A DNA stretch of 64,000 nucleotides from JAGQVA01 sp033764335 (GTDB lineage Bacteria; Bacteroidota; Bacteroidia; J057), in NCBI GenBank assembly GCA_033764335.1, contig JANRJC010000051.1:124001-188000 (forward strand), given 5' to 3'. Each line of letters starts with the position of its first letter. Within the stretch, counting starts at the first letter, position 1. The notes under the pieces were generated by a model. The model saw nothing but the letters and a program-made list of their open reading frames with translations. It did not search any database and had not been told where the DNA came from. This document shows, piece by piece, positions 18,434 to 26,722 of the stretch. Both the position numbers and the translations under genes were made by a program.

Positions 18434-18853
18434 TTATTTCCACTGATCGTGCAGTTCATCCCAGGCCAGGAGAACACATTTTTTCCGGGCAGGAAAATCG
18501 CGGGCAGCCTGAAAAACAAAAAGCGGTTCAGGAAGGGAAGTCATTTCGGGTAAATTTTCTTCCGGCGAAACCAGCGCCTGAAAAGGCAGGTGAAGTTTTG
18601 CAAATGTGGTTTTGTCCATTCCCGGCAATAACGAAACCAGCAGCGAAGCTGAAGCTTTGGACAAGGCACAACCATAACCCCAAAAGGACGCATCGGCAAT
18701 CACCTCCCCGTCAAACTTCAGATACAGAAAAAACTGATCCCCGCAAAACTGATTGTACGCTTCAATCACCCGGTCGGGATCGGCCATTTTTTCGTAGCGT
18801 ACCGGAAAGTCACTATGCTGGAGAATCATGGGGTGGTAGAGGGAATGTGACAT
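18434..18853 (-). CDS. sufU: SufU/IscU-like iron-sulfur cluster assembly scaffold
   Basis: The 139-residue protein has the three cysteine positions of the NifU-N/SufU fold: FCGDQ, GYGCALSKASASLL and ARKKCVLLAW. These bind zinc or a nascent cluster and accept sulfur from the cysteine desulfurase SufS. The order of motifs and the length match SufU rather than SufE. A sufS gene lies 22 kb away at 40235-41443 instead of next door. The start ATG 18853 is the first in frame before the conserved LYHPMILQHS. It acts in the cytoplasm. Confidence 0.85.
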   Translation of the reverse strand: MSHSLYHPMILQHSDFPVRYEKMADPDRVIEAYNQFCGDQFFLYLKFDGEVIADASFWGYGCALSKASASLLVSLLPGMDKTTFAKLHLPFQALVSPEENLPEMTSLPEPLFVFQAARDFPARKKCVLLAWDELHDQWK

Positions 18854-18865
18854 GGATATTTTTTG

Positions 18866-18873
18866 TATATTTG
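18866..18873 (+). promoter_or_regulatory. candidate -7 element (TATATTTG)
   Basis: TATATTTG matches the Bacteroidota -7 consensus exactly, 27 bp upstream of the start codon of the truncated Rpn-like gene. No good -33 TTG at the right distance was found. It suggests the remnant gene may still be transcribed. Confidence 0.45.
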
Positions 18874-18899
18874 TCTATTGAGCAAACAGATGGGCAAAT

Positions 18900-19157
18900 A
18901 TGGCAAGATATATCAATCCATATACAGATTTTGGGTTTAAGTTTCGCTCCGAAGCCGAAGTCTCCCAAATGACCACCGCCCAGCGCGATGAATACGAGCG
19001 AAGCCGGCTGAGTTATCTCGAAGTGAAGGAAGCTGTCAATACCGCAGAGAGGGAGGGGCGAAAGAAGGTTGCCCAGGAGATGAAAAAAGCCGGGGAACCT
19101 ATGTCAAAAATCAGGCTATACACGGGCCTTTCGGAGGAAGAGATCGAAGGGCTTTGA
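18900..19157 (+). pseudogene. internally deleted Rpn-family (PD-(D/E)XK_2 transposase-like) nuclease
   Basis: The 85-codon frame joins the two ends of a much longer family. Residues 1-14 (MARYINPYTDFGFK) are the hallmark N-terminus of the Rpn/PDDEXK_2 'transposase-like' nucleases. Residues from about 17 on (VSQMTTAQRDEYERSRLSYL, then a charged GR-rich helix and KIRLYTGLSEEEIEGL) are their usual C-terminal tail. The family is normally about 280-310 residues, so the nuclease core with its D...E-x-K residues is missing, with the frame kept. The product cannot be an active nuclease. It might survive as a small protein, since a -7-like element lies upstream. Confidence 0.7.
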
Positions 19158-19214
19158 GGGCGGAGGTTTTACCAAAGCCAATTACTTCCTTCTACTGACT
19201 TAGCTGCATAAAAA

Positions 19215-19545
19215 ATGTCAATATCAAAAAGGCTGACGCCGTGGATTTTATTAGGTTTTTTCCTCTCCTGCACCTCAACCGATGGGCCGGTGCTCCAACC
19301 CGACATCTTCATCCTCAGTGGTAGCGAAGCGGGTTTTACCGCCGCCATTCAGGCGGCGCGCATGGGCAAGTCTGTCGTCTTGCTCGAACCTACCGGCCAC
19401 CCCGGCGGCTGTACATTCGCAGCGCCCGGCGTATGGTTTCCGATTATGTGATTACCGAACACCATACCCGCAGGGAAAATCCTACAGTCGCTGACGACGC
19501 AGTGGCCATTGCCTGGTGGCCACCAGATACACATTACAGACTTCA
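19215..19545 (+). pseudogene. FAD-dependent oxidoreductase remnant (internal deletion, frame change, lost C-terminus)
   Basis: The first frame (19215 to about 19408) encodes a lipoprotein-type signal (GFFLSCTS) and the dinucleotide-binding start SGSEAGFTAAIQAARMGKSV then GHPGG. From about 19409 the second frame reads LYIRSARRMVSDYVITEHHT and continues to AIAWWPPDTH, which is from the far half of the same family (FAD-dependent oxidoreductases of the PF12831/xanthan-lyase-like group). So several hundred codons are missing between them, the reading frame shifts at the joint, and the C-terminal end is gone. The remnant runs into the convergent DUF3857 gene end. This is a clear broken gene. Confidence 0.8.
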
Positions 19546-19575
19546 AGCCAGACTACCACTAGTATCAACCAATTT

Positions 19576-21492
19576 CTACGACTTACCCGAAAGCACCACT
19601 TGGATTTTGTCGGCTTTGGTAATGTCGCGCCAAAAATTGCGATAGACTTCATAGTTTTCTGCCGGTTGGCGGGTCTTGTGCATCAAAAGGCTGCGGGTGT
19701 AAATCAGCTTACCTGCCTCCGGGCGAAAATCAATGTTTGCCTCATACTCGCCAAAATCGCTGGAGACTCGCAGCGGCATCTGTGGCATGGTCTCGATGAC
19801 ATAACCCTCCGGTAGGGAATATTCGATGGTATCGGTATCCCAATAAGGATAGGTGTTGACTACCGGCTGTGTGCGTTTTTCGACAGCTTCGGGGATATAA
19901 TTGCTGCGCTCCAGTTGGTTGGGCGCGAGGAAAAACCGCGTGCCGGAAGCCGAAGCCCAGTTGGGCGCTTTTAGTTCGTATGTATAACGGAACGTGGGAA
20001 TTTCGGCTTCTACCCGCCCTTCGAAGCGGAAAGCCGTAAGCTCAAAACTTTTGGCACTGATGGATTCCCGCAACCATTGTTCCTTTTCTCGTTCCGAAGC
20101 CGCCATTACGCTTCCCGTCAGATCGTCCTGCTGATAACCGGTAGAGGTTACCACCACTTGCACCGCTGCGGTTCCGGCTTTGTCAAGACTCACAGCCGCT
20201 TTTCGCTCTTGTCGGTTGGCCTCCGGAGGGCGAGAAGGGGTGCGGATCAGTTTGCCTCCTTCGGGCGTCACGAGGAGGGTGTAGCGGTCTTCGGTAAATT
20301 GCCCCAGATAACCGGAAGGCAGATTGCGGGAGGTGCATTCCAGCCAAAGGGTATCACCTTCATTCGGCACGCACAAAATGACATGGTTAAACTGATTGCT
20401 GGAAAAATCAGAGAGAATATCCGGCGCAACATCCCCTGCATAAATCAGCGCCGGATAAGCCGTAATGCCTACCGCAGAAAGCATGCCTTTGGCATAATTG
20501 GTCAATGCTTTGCAGTCGCCGTAACCGTTGGTATAGACATATTCCGCATCGAAAGTCTGCCAGCCGCCCAGCCCCAGCTGAATGCTTATGTAGCGGGTAT
20601 TTTCCTGCATATAGCGGTAAAGGATGGCAATTTTTTCTTCATTCGTAGTCAGCCCTTTGGTGAGATCGGCTACTTTTTGTGCCAGGGCTTCGGGGAGTTT
20701 GTCGCGCCCGGTGTTGAGGTCGTGGAAAAATTTACCAAAATCCTGCCATGACTCATTTTTCCCCTTATAACCCTCAATTTCGAAACGGGGAGGAGCAAGA
20801 TAAACAATCGGGATATACTCGCGCCAGTGAGGCCCCTTCGGCTCGGATTCGATTGCGGGCCGCGATTTTACCTCCCAAAGATACCGGGTAGTGCCTTCGT
20901 TGTCGGATACCTCTGGCCCGGCGATGTTTACGGTTTTGTGGCGGATAGATTGAGGGGTTGTGATTTCCAGTCGGGCATGTTCGACGGCGGTATTTTCTTC
21001 TTCCATCGGCGTCCAACTGGGAAAAGAGAACATGCCCTTTATGCTGGTGGTATAATGAAAATGCACTGTATAAGGATAACTGTCATGCACCAGCCTTGCG
21101 ACAAAAACTCGATTGTCGGTTGCAAAATTACCTCCGCTTACGGCTTGATCTTCAATTTCTTTTAGTTTGAGTTTGCGCACCAGAACTCCTTCGGCATCAT
21201 AAATCTCTCCCGATATTTCGCCTACGTTGTCGAATTTATCATAGAAAACAAGAAGGGTCGCCTTATCGTCGGCATTGCGGTTCATAAGGGTAATGACCTG
21301 GTCAACGGTCATCTCGGCGCGGCGTTCGTCTTTTACTTGGATATGAAAATTGTAACTCCGGATCACGGCATTGGCATCTTTTTTAAGCGAATCGGGGATA
21401 AGACGTGCGGAAAACTGAGCGGAAAGACTTACCGGCAAACTCAATAAGAGGCTTGCCGACAAGAGTATCGGTAAATAGAGGCTTTTGAGCAT
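19576..21492 (-). CDS. DUF3857 and transglutaminase-like secreted protein
   Basis: The 638-residue protein has a signal peptide (cleavage near SLSAQ), an N-terminal DUF3857 domain, then a transglutaminase-like domain with all three expected catalytic positions: Cys in NGYGDCKALTNY, His in NQFNHVILCVP and an acidic residue in LWLECTSR (Glu where Asp is common). A C-terminal beta domain follows. The family is common in Bacteroidota as pairs of periplasmic or outer-membrane-associated proteins; the reaction is not established. ATG 21492 was chosen for the signal peptide, though ATG 21522 is in frame. It lies downstream of a homologue, and the two are probably co-transcribed. Confidence 0.82.
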   Translation of the reverse strand: MLKSLYLPILLSASLLLSLPVSLSAQFSARLIPDSLKKDANAVIRSYNFHIQVKDERRAEMTVDQVITLMNRNADDKATLLVFYDKFDNVGEISGEIYDAEGVLVRKLKLKEIEDQAVSGGNFATDNRVFVARLVHDSYPYTVHFHYTTSIKGMFSFPSWTPMEEENTAVEHARLEITTPQSIRHKTVNIAGPEVSDNEGTTRYLWEVKSRPAIESEPKGPHWREYIPIVYLAPPRFEIEGYKGKNESWQDFGKFFHDLNTGRDKLPEALAQKVADLTKGLTTNEEKIAILYRYMQENTRYISIQLGLGGWQTFDAEYVYTNGYGDCKALTNYAKGMLSAVGITAYPALIYAGDVAPDILSDFSSNQFNHVILCVPNEGDTLWLECTSRNLPSGYLGQFTEDRYTLLVTPEGGKLIRTPSRPPEANRQERKAAVSLDKAGTAAVQVVVTSTGYQQDDLTGSVMAASEREKEQWLRESISAKSFELTAFRFEGRVEAEIPTFRYTYELKAPNWASASGTRFFLAPNQLERSNYIPEAVEKRTQPVVNTYPYWDTDTIEYSLPEGYVIETMPQMPLRVSSDFGEYEANIDFRPEAGKLIYTRSLLMHKTRQPAENYEVYRNFWRDITKADKIQVVLSGKS

Positions 21493-21530
21493 GTTTTTGT
21501 TTTTAGAAAGTGTAATAATCATGGTTGCGG

Positions 21531-23564
21531 TTATTCGGCTTTTTTGAATACAATTTGTTCGCCGTGTTTGGCTACAATCATCTCAAAAAATCCTTTGATA
21601 TACTCGTATTCTTCCGGGAGAAAAAGTGTCTGGTTAATGGAAATTTCGCTGACAAGTTGAAGGACATTTTCCGTGACTTTCGCCTGGTAAAAAAAGGTTC
21701 CTCCGTTGTTGGGTAACAACACCCGGGTAGCCTTCGGCAATTCTTCTACGGCATAACCCGCCGGGATAAAGAGGTTTAAAACGTATTTTTCGTGAATCGG
21801 CGTGGCAAAGTCCACGGGATAAGTGCGGGTTTTGAGTTTGAAGGGATTTTCTGTGGTAGCCACGGAAAGCAGGGGTTGAAAGTAAATAAAATCTCCTGCC
21901 ACATTCACATAGTCGGTCCCGCTGATCTTAAAGGACACTTCCATGGGTTTTGCGAGGTCGTCATACGCTTTCAGGGCAGTTTCCGTAATTTCGATATCCG
22001 TCCATTCTTCGGTAATATATTTTTGGATAAATTCTTTTTCGTTCTTGTCAAGTGTACTCAGGCGATAGCGGTTGATGGCGGCAGCATATCCGTTGGAGTT
22101 GTGGCTAAAACTTCCGGAAATCACTCCTTCTTCGTCCATTTTTACATTGATCATATAAGTGACCGACTGTTTATGTTGGGGGCGAATATTTACCCAGTCG
22201 GGCTGAATTTCATCCACGACAAAACCCATGTCGTTGAGGTCTGACTCGGGAAGCATGCCAAAGGGCATAAAATCATCAATGGCATCGAGCAAAACTTCCC
22301 CCGCTTCGGTTTTGACTAAAACGATGACGTGGTTAAACTGTCGGGCAAGGGGGAAAATTTGCTGAACCCTGCCGTGTTTACGAGTACTGACGAGAACCGG
22401 ATTTGCACTGATTCCGGCTTCTCGCAGCATATCGAGGAGGATAAGATTGAGTTCACCACTGGTGCCTTCTTTGCGGTCGAGTGCGGTATTGAGGGGATTT
22501 ACGGCCAAGTCGTTAAATTCTTCATTCCACTTCATGTAACTGCGCACAAAATCAAAGATCAGCCGGGCCTTTTCTTCGGCGGTTTTGCCTTCCAGCGGGA
22601 GATCTTTGGTGAGCCTGCGTACCTGACCGTTGTTGAGGCGCATTCCAAAGGAAGGCGCGTTCATATAGTTTTTTGCCAATTCTCCCCAACTTCCCAATAC
22701 CGGTTTGACGGGTTCCTGGGGATATTGTACCGATTGCAGTTGAAACTCCAGAGAGGCCAAATGATCTGCGGGGGTAGTCATAAAAGGTTCACGGACAAAA
22801 CCGGGGATATTGTCCATAATATAAGCGGCGGCTTCCCCTTTATAGATCATGCTTTGGTTTATGGAACCTCCTCCCGGATTTCCATAAACGGGCCGATTAA
22901 AGTTTGTGGCGGTAAGGGTACGGGTGTAATGGGACACCTTCCTGTCGGTCAGCGGCAGTCCTCCCTTAAACAGCGGCAGGAAAGTAAACCATTCCGGGAT
23001 ACGGGTTTGGTATTCGCTGTGAGCTACGGGGTAATATTGCTGAAAGTACCAGGGTTTTATGTAGGAAAAATTTTGCGAAATAACCTGGTAGGAGTATTCA
23101 AATACAGAACCTTCTTTCACCTGCGGCAGGGTAAATTTTATGTTTTTCCACCCCTCGCCGAGGTCTTCCTCTATGATGTCTTTTTTGGTCATTTCATACG
23201 ATTTGACCTTGTTGCCTTCGAGAAAATACGTTTCTCCCCGGAGACCCACAACCTTTTCCGCCGACTGTTCGTCGTAGTAGGGAATTTCCACCTCCGTAAT
23301 GTCAAAAGCCGATTCTTTGAAAATCTTTACTCGTTTGTATTTGGTATATCGGAGTTGAAGACTTCCGGCCACCTCTTCAATATAAGCCTCTCCGTAGTCA
23401 CTGATAATAACCGCCCCGGCATCGGGGTCTGCGACATAACTCGTCATTTCAAGTTCCTGTTTTACCAGGTTGAGGTCGGTTTTGGGAATTTGTGCGGAGA
23501 CAGAAAACAAATTTCCGTACAATCCGATCAGCGTAAGTGCATACCATGGCAGGTGTTTTTTCAT
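21531..23564 (-). CDS. DUF3857 protein with a transglutaminase-like domain lacking the catalytic cysteine
   Basis: The 677-residue product has a signal peptide (MKKHLPWYALTLIGL, cleavage near SVSAQ), the DUF3857 domain and a transglutaminase-like core. In the core the usual Cys position reads EGTSGELNLILLDMLREAG, with no cysteine, while the His (FNHVIVLV) and Asp (LLDAIDDFMPFG) regions remain. It is therefore probably a non-catalytic paralogue of the downstream protein. It is the first gene of a two-gene unit whose members are 38 bp apart by the chosen starts. A structural or partner role at the cell envelope is inferred only. Confidence 0.8.
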   Translation of the reverse strand: MKKHLPWYALTLIGLYGNLFSVSAQIPKTDLNLVKQELEMTSYVADPDAGAVIISDYGEAYIEEVAGSLQLRYTKYKRVKIFKESAFDITEVEIPYYDEQSAEKVVGLRGETYFLEGNKVKSYEMTKKDIIEEDLGEGWKNIKFTLPQVKEGSVFEYSYQVISQNFSYIKPWYFQQYYPVAHSEYQTRIPEWFTFLPLFKGGLPLTDRKVSHYTRTLTATNFNRPVYGNPGGGSINQSMIYKGEAAAYIMDNIPGFVREPFMTTPADHLASLEFQLQSVQYPQEPVKPVLGSWGELAKNYMNAPSFGMRLNNGQVRRLTKDLPLEGKTAEEKARLIFDFVRSYMKWNEEFNDLAVNPLNTALDRKEGTSGELNLILLDMLREAGISANPVLVSTRKHGRVQQIFPLARQFNHVIVLVKTEAGEVLLDAIDDFMPFGMLPESDLNDMGFVVDEIQPDWVNIRPQHKQSVTYMINVKMDEEGVISGSFSHNSNGYAAAINRYRLSTLDKNEKEFIQKYITEEWTDIEITETALKAYDDLAKPMEVSFKISGTDYVNVAGDFIYFQPLLSVATTENPFKLKTRTYPVDFATPIHEKYVLNLFIPAGYAVEELPKATRVLLPNNGGTFFYQAKVTENVLQLVSEISINQTLFLPEEYEYIKGFFEMIVAKHGEQIVFKKAE

Positions 23565-23690
23565 AATAGAGGGGTGTTTATATGTGTGACTACATGTTTA
23601 CGATAATGAGGTGCTGTTTTGCGGGTAAGATAGAAAAACCTTGTCCATTCCACAAATAATCGCCATAAATTAAAGTAAAAACAGGATTAT

Positions 23691-23719
23691 TTGATTTTCC
23701 GAAAGATTTATTACCTTTC
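23691..23719 (+). promoter_or_regulatory. Bacteroidota-type promoter (TTG, 18 bp, TACCTTTC)
   Basis: TTG at 23691-23693 and TACCTTTC at 23712-23719 match the Bacteroidota -33 TTG and -7 TAnnTTTG pattern with one mismatch and an 18-bp spacer. It lies 22 bp upstream of the EAD11-like gene. Confidence 0.55.
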
Positions 23720-23740
23720 GTCAGTAATCAATAAAGACCT

Positions 23741-25078
23741 ATGTCAGTTTCATTTACCGACCAACTGAATCGCTTCCTGGCAAACAATAAGCCAGACCGC
23801 GCACTGGAAGAAATTTTTGAAGCATTCCGGCTGTTTAAGAAAAAATACCCGGATCGCGCCAAAGAAATAGACGACCTTGAGTCTCAGTTGATTATGCTTT
23901 CCGCCCGAATGAAAGAACTTCAAACCAAAGAACAAGGCATCCAGCTTTCTTCCAATGAAATCGAAGTTGCCCGCGCCCGAATGTTTTCCAGCCTGATCGG
24001 AATTATCAAAGGTTTTCATGATTTTCCCTCCTTCAGCGAATTTCTTAATACCGAAAGTGTAGAAAGTTACAAGGAGGAACCGGTAAAAAAAGTCAAAGAG
24101 GCGCCAACTCCGCGTCCGGAACCTGCCTATTCTTATACCCAACCCCCGGCTCAACCTTCCAAAAACTCCTCCCGGCAAGGCCTGATGATCGGGCTGATTG
24201 GTGGTGGACTGGCAGTGGTGATTCTTCTCGTATGGCTGGTATTGGGCCGAAATCAGACCTCGCCCGAAGTGGCCAAACCTCAGCCACAGGTATCCGCAGC
24301 CGACGCTGACGCTGCACGCGACAAACAACTTTGGCAAACCGCAAAAAAAAGCAATACCCCCGAGGCTTACGATATGTACATCAAAGCCTATGAAAACGGG
24401 CTTTTTACCGATTCCGCACAGATAAAAATCAATGAAGCAATCGCCCTGAAAGAAGAAAAACTCTGGGCCGAAGCACAAGCCGCCGGAACCCGGCAGGCCT
24501 ATGAATTTTACCTGAAAAATAGTTCCTCCCATAAACACGGCCCCGAGGCCGATGAAGAAATCAATAAATTATTGGAAAACGAAAAAGGATCGGTCAAACT
24601 CAAAGAACTCATCAGCATCAGCAGCAGGGATACCCTGGTGATCAGCGAAAAAATCGCCCTGCTGGCTAAAGGCTTGGCCGAACTAAAAACCGACGCCGAC
24701 AAAGCCGAAATCCAGAAAACTTTGGATCAGCTAACCCCCCTCCAGTCCACCGGAGCGCAGATCAAAACCGCCGCCGATTTTGCCGTGGCACGGAGAGTAA
24801 GCGAAGCAAGAAACCCGGAGGGAATTGACAGCGTATTCACCCAATACAATATCTGGGCATGGGCGAGGACATCTTCCTCCCAGTCGGAATCCGTACGGTT
24901 TGCCTGGTACGACAGCAAAGGCGAACAATTAAAACTCCACACCTACAGTGTGCAGGGCGTGGACGGCTACCGCGTATTCACCCAATACAGATTCAACGCC
25001 CCCGGCAAATACGAAGTGCGCCTTTACAACAGCCAAAATACCCTCATCGCCCGCAGGGTTTTTGTTGTGAAGGGGTGA
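23741..25078 (+). CDS. EAD11-like N-terminal domain, membrane segment, repeat region and DUF2914-like C-terminus
   Basis: The 445-residue protein has no signal peptide. Residues 1-92 form an all-helical module (DDLESQLIMLSARMKELQTK, then GIQLSSNEIEVARARMFSSL) that resembles effector-associated domain 11 (EAD11), an adaptor module of bacterial conflict systems. A proline-rich linker leads to one membrane segment at residues 147-168. Beyond it lie two or more repeats of the W..A...n...Y..Y kind (LWQTAKKSNTPEAYDMYIKA; LWAEAQAAGTRQAYEFYLK) and a C-terminal beta domain similar to DUF2914 (residues about 370-445). The same kind of repeats occurs in the caspase-like protein at 29586. With the N-terminus inside, it would carry a signal across the membrane. 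The domain calls come from pattern reading only. Confidence 0.65.
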   Translation: MSVSFTDQLNRFLANNKPDRALEEIFEAFRLFKKKYPDRAKEIDDLESQLIMLSARMKELQTKEQGIQLSSNEIEVARARMFSSLIGIIKGFHDFPSFSEFLNTESVESYKEEPVKKVKEAPTPRPEPAYSYTQPPAQPSKNSSRQGLMIGLIGGGLAVVILLVWLVLGRNQTSPEVAKPQPQVSAADADAARDKQLWQTAKKSNTPEAYDMYIKAYENGLFTDSAQIKINEAIALKEEKLWAEAQAAGTRQAYEFYLKNSSSHKHGPEADEEINKLLENEKGSVKLKELISISSRDTLVISEKIALLAKGLAELKTDADKAEIQKTLDQLTPLQSTGAQIKTAADFAVARRVSEARNPEGIDSVFTQYNIWAWARTSSSQSESVRFAWYDSKGEQLKLHTYSVQGVDGYRVFTQYRFNAPGKYEVRLYNSQNTLIARRVFVVKG

Positions 25079-25200
25079 TAGCCCTCCGGTTATGAATAGT
25101 GGTCTCGTCCTAAAATAAGTTGACAGGTGAAAGGTATAAAAACGTAAAAAAGTTGACAAAGGATTCTTAAGCCTGAAAGGGCTTGTCAAAGGAAAAAGAT

Positions 25201-25247
25201 CCTTGTTCAGAAGTGGGAAGCCTTCGGCTTCCCACTTCTGAACAAGG
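25201..25247 (-). terminator. intrinsic terminator inside the IS element, after the transposase genes
   Basis: A perfect inverted repeat with 22-bp arms and a 3-base loop (arms 25201-25222 and 25226-25247) lies 130 bp beyond the end of OrfB. On the minus strand it is followed within three bases by TCTTTTTCC, so it fits a strong Rho-independent terminator for the transposase transcript. It could also shield the element from outside transcription. Confidence 0.7.
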
Positions 25248-25380
25248 TGCCGATTTGACGGAGGGATTGTGGTGCGTCGAATCGGCGGGGTCTGGGGCGC
25301 GTCGGCTCGGCAGACCGATTTCGTCCGTCGGTTTTGCACCGGCCACCCGAGCGGGCAAAGGGAAAGAAGGCGGGTTGCGT

Positions 25381-26295
25381 TCATACGGCTTGGGGTTGTT
25401 TTCTTCGGGACTTCCACAACTTCTTCAAAGGCCCCAGTCCGGCCTGATGGGCTTGTTCGGGGGTCAGCAGATTACAACTCAGGTGCGGACGTTGGGTGTT
25501 GTAGATCTGCACGGCTTGTGCCAGGACGGTTTGGGCATGCTCGACACGATCAAACACCTCGCCTACCCGAAGTTCGTCTTTGAGGATGCCATTGAGACGC
25601 TCGCTTACGGGATTCTCTTCGCTTTTCCCGGCTTCAGACATGCTGGGCTGGATTTCATACTGATGTAAAAATTGGCGAACGTGCGCGCTTTTAAATTGGC
25701 TCCCCCGATCGGTGTGAAAAATTAAGGTATTTCCAAATTTCCCCTCGCTAGGTACTTGCGCCTTCACCGCCCTTTCCAACGCCTTCCGCGTTTCCGGTGC
25801 CGTCATATCGGTGGCCACATGATACCCCACAATCCGATGCGATTTTTCATCCACCACTAAGGTAGCATAGCAAAATCGAGCCGTCGTACGGAGGTGTAAA
25901 TACGTGATATCTGCGCTCCAGAGTTGGTTTACCTCTGTGATTTCCAAGCCTTTACGTAGATCCGGATAAATGCTCTCGCCCTTCCCATCGGTCTGCTGGG
26001 GCCGGAAGCGTTTGCGACGCCGAATCAGTAAACCGTTCGTCCGCAGTAAATTCAGCAGCGCATCCCGCCCGATTTTCACGCCCTGAATAGACAACCGACC
26101 CTGGAGCAGATAATGCAACTTGCGTGCACCGAGGCGAGGCTGAGTGGCCCGTAGGTTCTCGACCGCCGAGAGGATCCTCCCGTTGTCTTCCGCTCGGCTT
26201 TCGGCTTCCCGATCCGCTTGATACCACCCTTGGCGGCTTTTGCCAAACACGTCGCACAGCCCTTCATACCCCATTTCCGGGTGATCGGCTTTCAT
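25381..26295 (-). CDS. IS3-family transposase OrfB (DDE integrase core)
   Basis: The 304-residue protein contains the HTH_21-type region and an rve integrase core with all DDE positions visible: Asp in LWSADITYLH, Asp in FHTDRGSQF and Glu in NPVSERLNGILKDE. It catalyses strand transfer for the IS. Its ATG overlaps the OrfA stop by 4 bp (ATGA), which suggests reinitiation rather than the -1 frameshift fusion known from many IS3 members. No disruption was seen. Confidence 0.93.
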   Translation of the reverse strand: MKADHPEMGYEGLCDVFGKSRQGWYQADREAESRAEDNGRILSAVENLRATQPRLGARKLHYLLQGRLSIQGVKIGRDALLNLLRTNGLLIRRRKRFRPQQTDGKGESIYPDLRKGLEITEVNQLWSADITYLHLRTTARFCYATLVVDEKSHRIVGYHVATDMTAPETRKALERAVKAQVPSEGKFGNTLIFHTDRGSQFKSAHVRQFLHQYEIQPSMSEAGKSEENPVSERLNGILKDELRVGEVFDRVEHAQTVLAQAVQIYNTQRPHLSCNLLTPEQAHQAGLGPLKKLWKSRRKQPQAV

Positions 26296-26681
26296 CCTTT
26301 CGACCGTTTGGCGCCAGACTTTTTTTCGATCGGAATTTGAAATTTCTCTTCCGCCAGCTTGATCATCTGAAGATACGACTCACTCCGAAGCCGTTCGAAT
26401 TCCAGCAACCGCTTTAACGCCGCCACTTCCGCGCTCAACTCCCTCGCCCGGAGTTCGGCGGCCATGACTTCTTCCGGTTTCTCTTTTTTTTCACTCCTTT
26501 TCATCTCCGTGGATTTTGTCCCGTACTTCTTCACCCAACGATAGACCGTCATGCTGCCCCCGATGGCATACTGACGCGAGGCTTCCAACACCGACAGCTT
26601 CCCGCTCTCGATTTGTTTCACCACTTCGGTCTTAAACGTCTCCGAATAATACTCCTTTTTTCTCCATTTTTGTTGACGCAT
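26292..26681 (-). CDS. IS3-family OrfA (helix-turn-helix protein)
   Basis: The 129-residue product is the HTH_Tnp_1-type DNA-binding partner of OrfB: KKEYYSETFKTEVVKQIESG, then LSVLEASRQYAIGGSMTVYR gives the recognition helix, followed by a leucine-zipper-like helix (ELRARELSAEVAALKRLLEF). It begins 15 bp inside the inverted repeat. It recognises the IS ends. Its start ATG 26681 is the first in frame. Confidence 0.9.
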   Translation of the reverse strand: MRQQKWRKKEYYSETFKTEVVKQIESGKLSVLEASRQYAIGGSMTVYRWVKKYGTKSTEMKRSEKKEKPEEVMAAELRARELSAEVAALKRLLEFERLRSESYLQMIKLAEEKFQIPIEKKSGAKRSKG

Positions 26682-26722
26682 TTTGTATTTTGTTGTGTCA
26701 ACTTATTTTAGGACGAGACCAG

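Larger units (their letters stand above)
25101..26720 (-). mobile_element. complete IS3-family insertion sequence
   Basis: The 1620-bp element has terminal inverted repeats starting GGTCTCGTCCTAAAATAAGT at 25101 and ending with the complement at 26720, perfect over at least 25 bp. The flanks show AGT on both sides (25098-25100 and 26721-26723), a 3-bp target duplication typical of IS3. It encodes OrfA and OrfB on the minus strand, both intact. Removing the element leaves a target of TTATGAAT followed by AGT and TATGAATTG, so it landed beside a hairpin repeat cluster. Intact ends and genes suggest recent activity. Confidence 0.92.

Noticed and set aside
18434..18853. SufE instead of SufU
   Set aside because: Three cysteine motifs of the NifU-N fold are present; SufE has a single conserved cysteine.
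22329..23606. 425-codon open frame on the plus strand
   Set aside because: It is antisense to the DUF3857 gene and has no signal, motif or upstream promoter.
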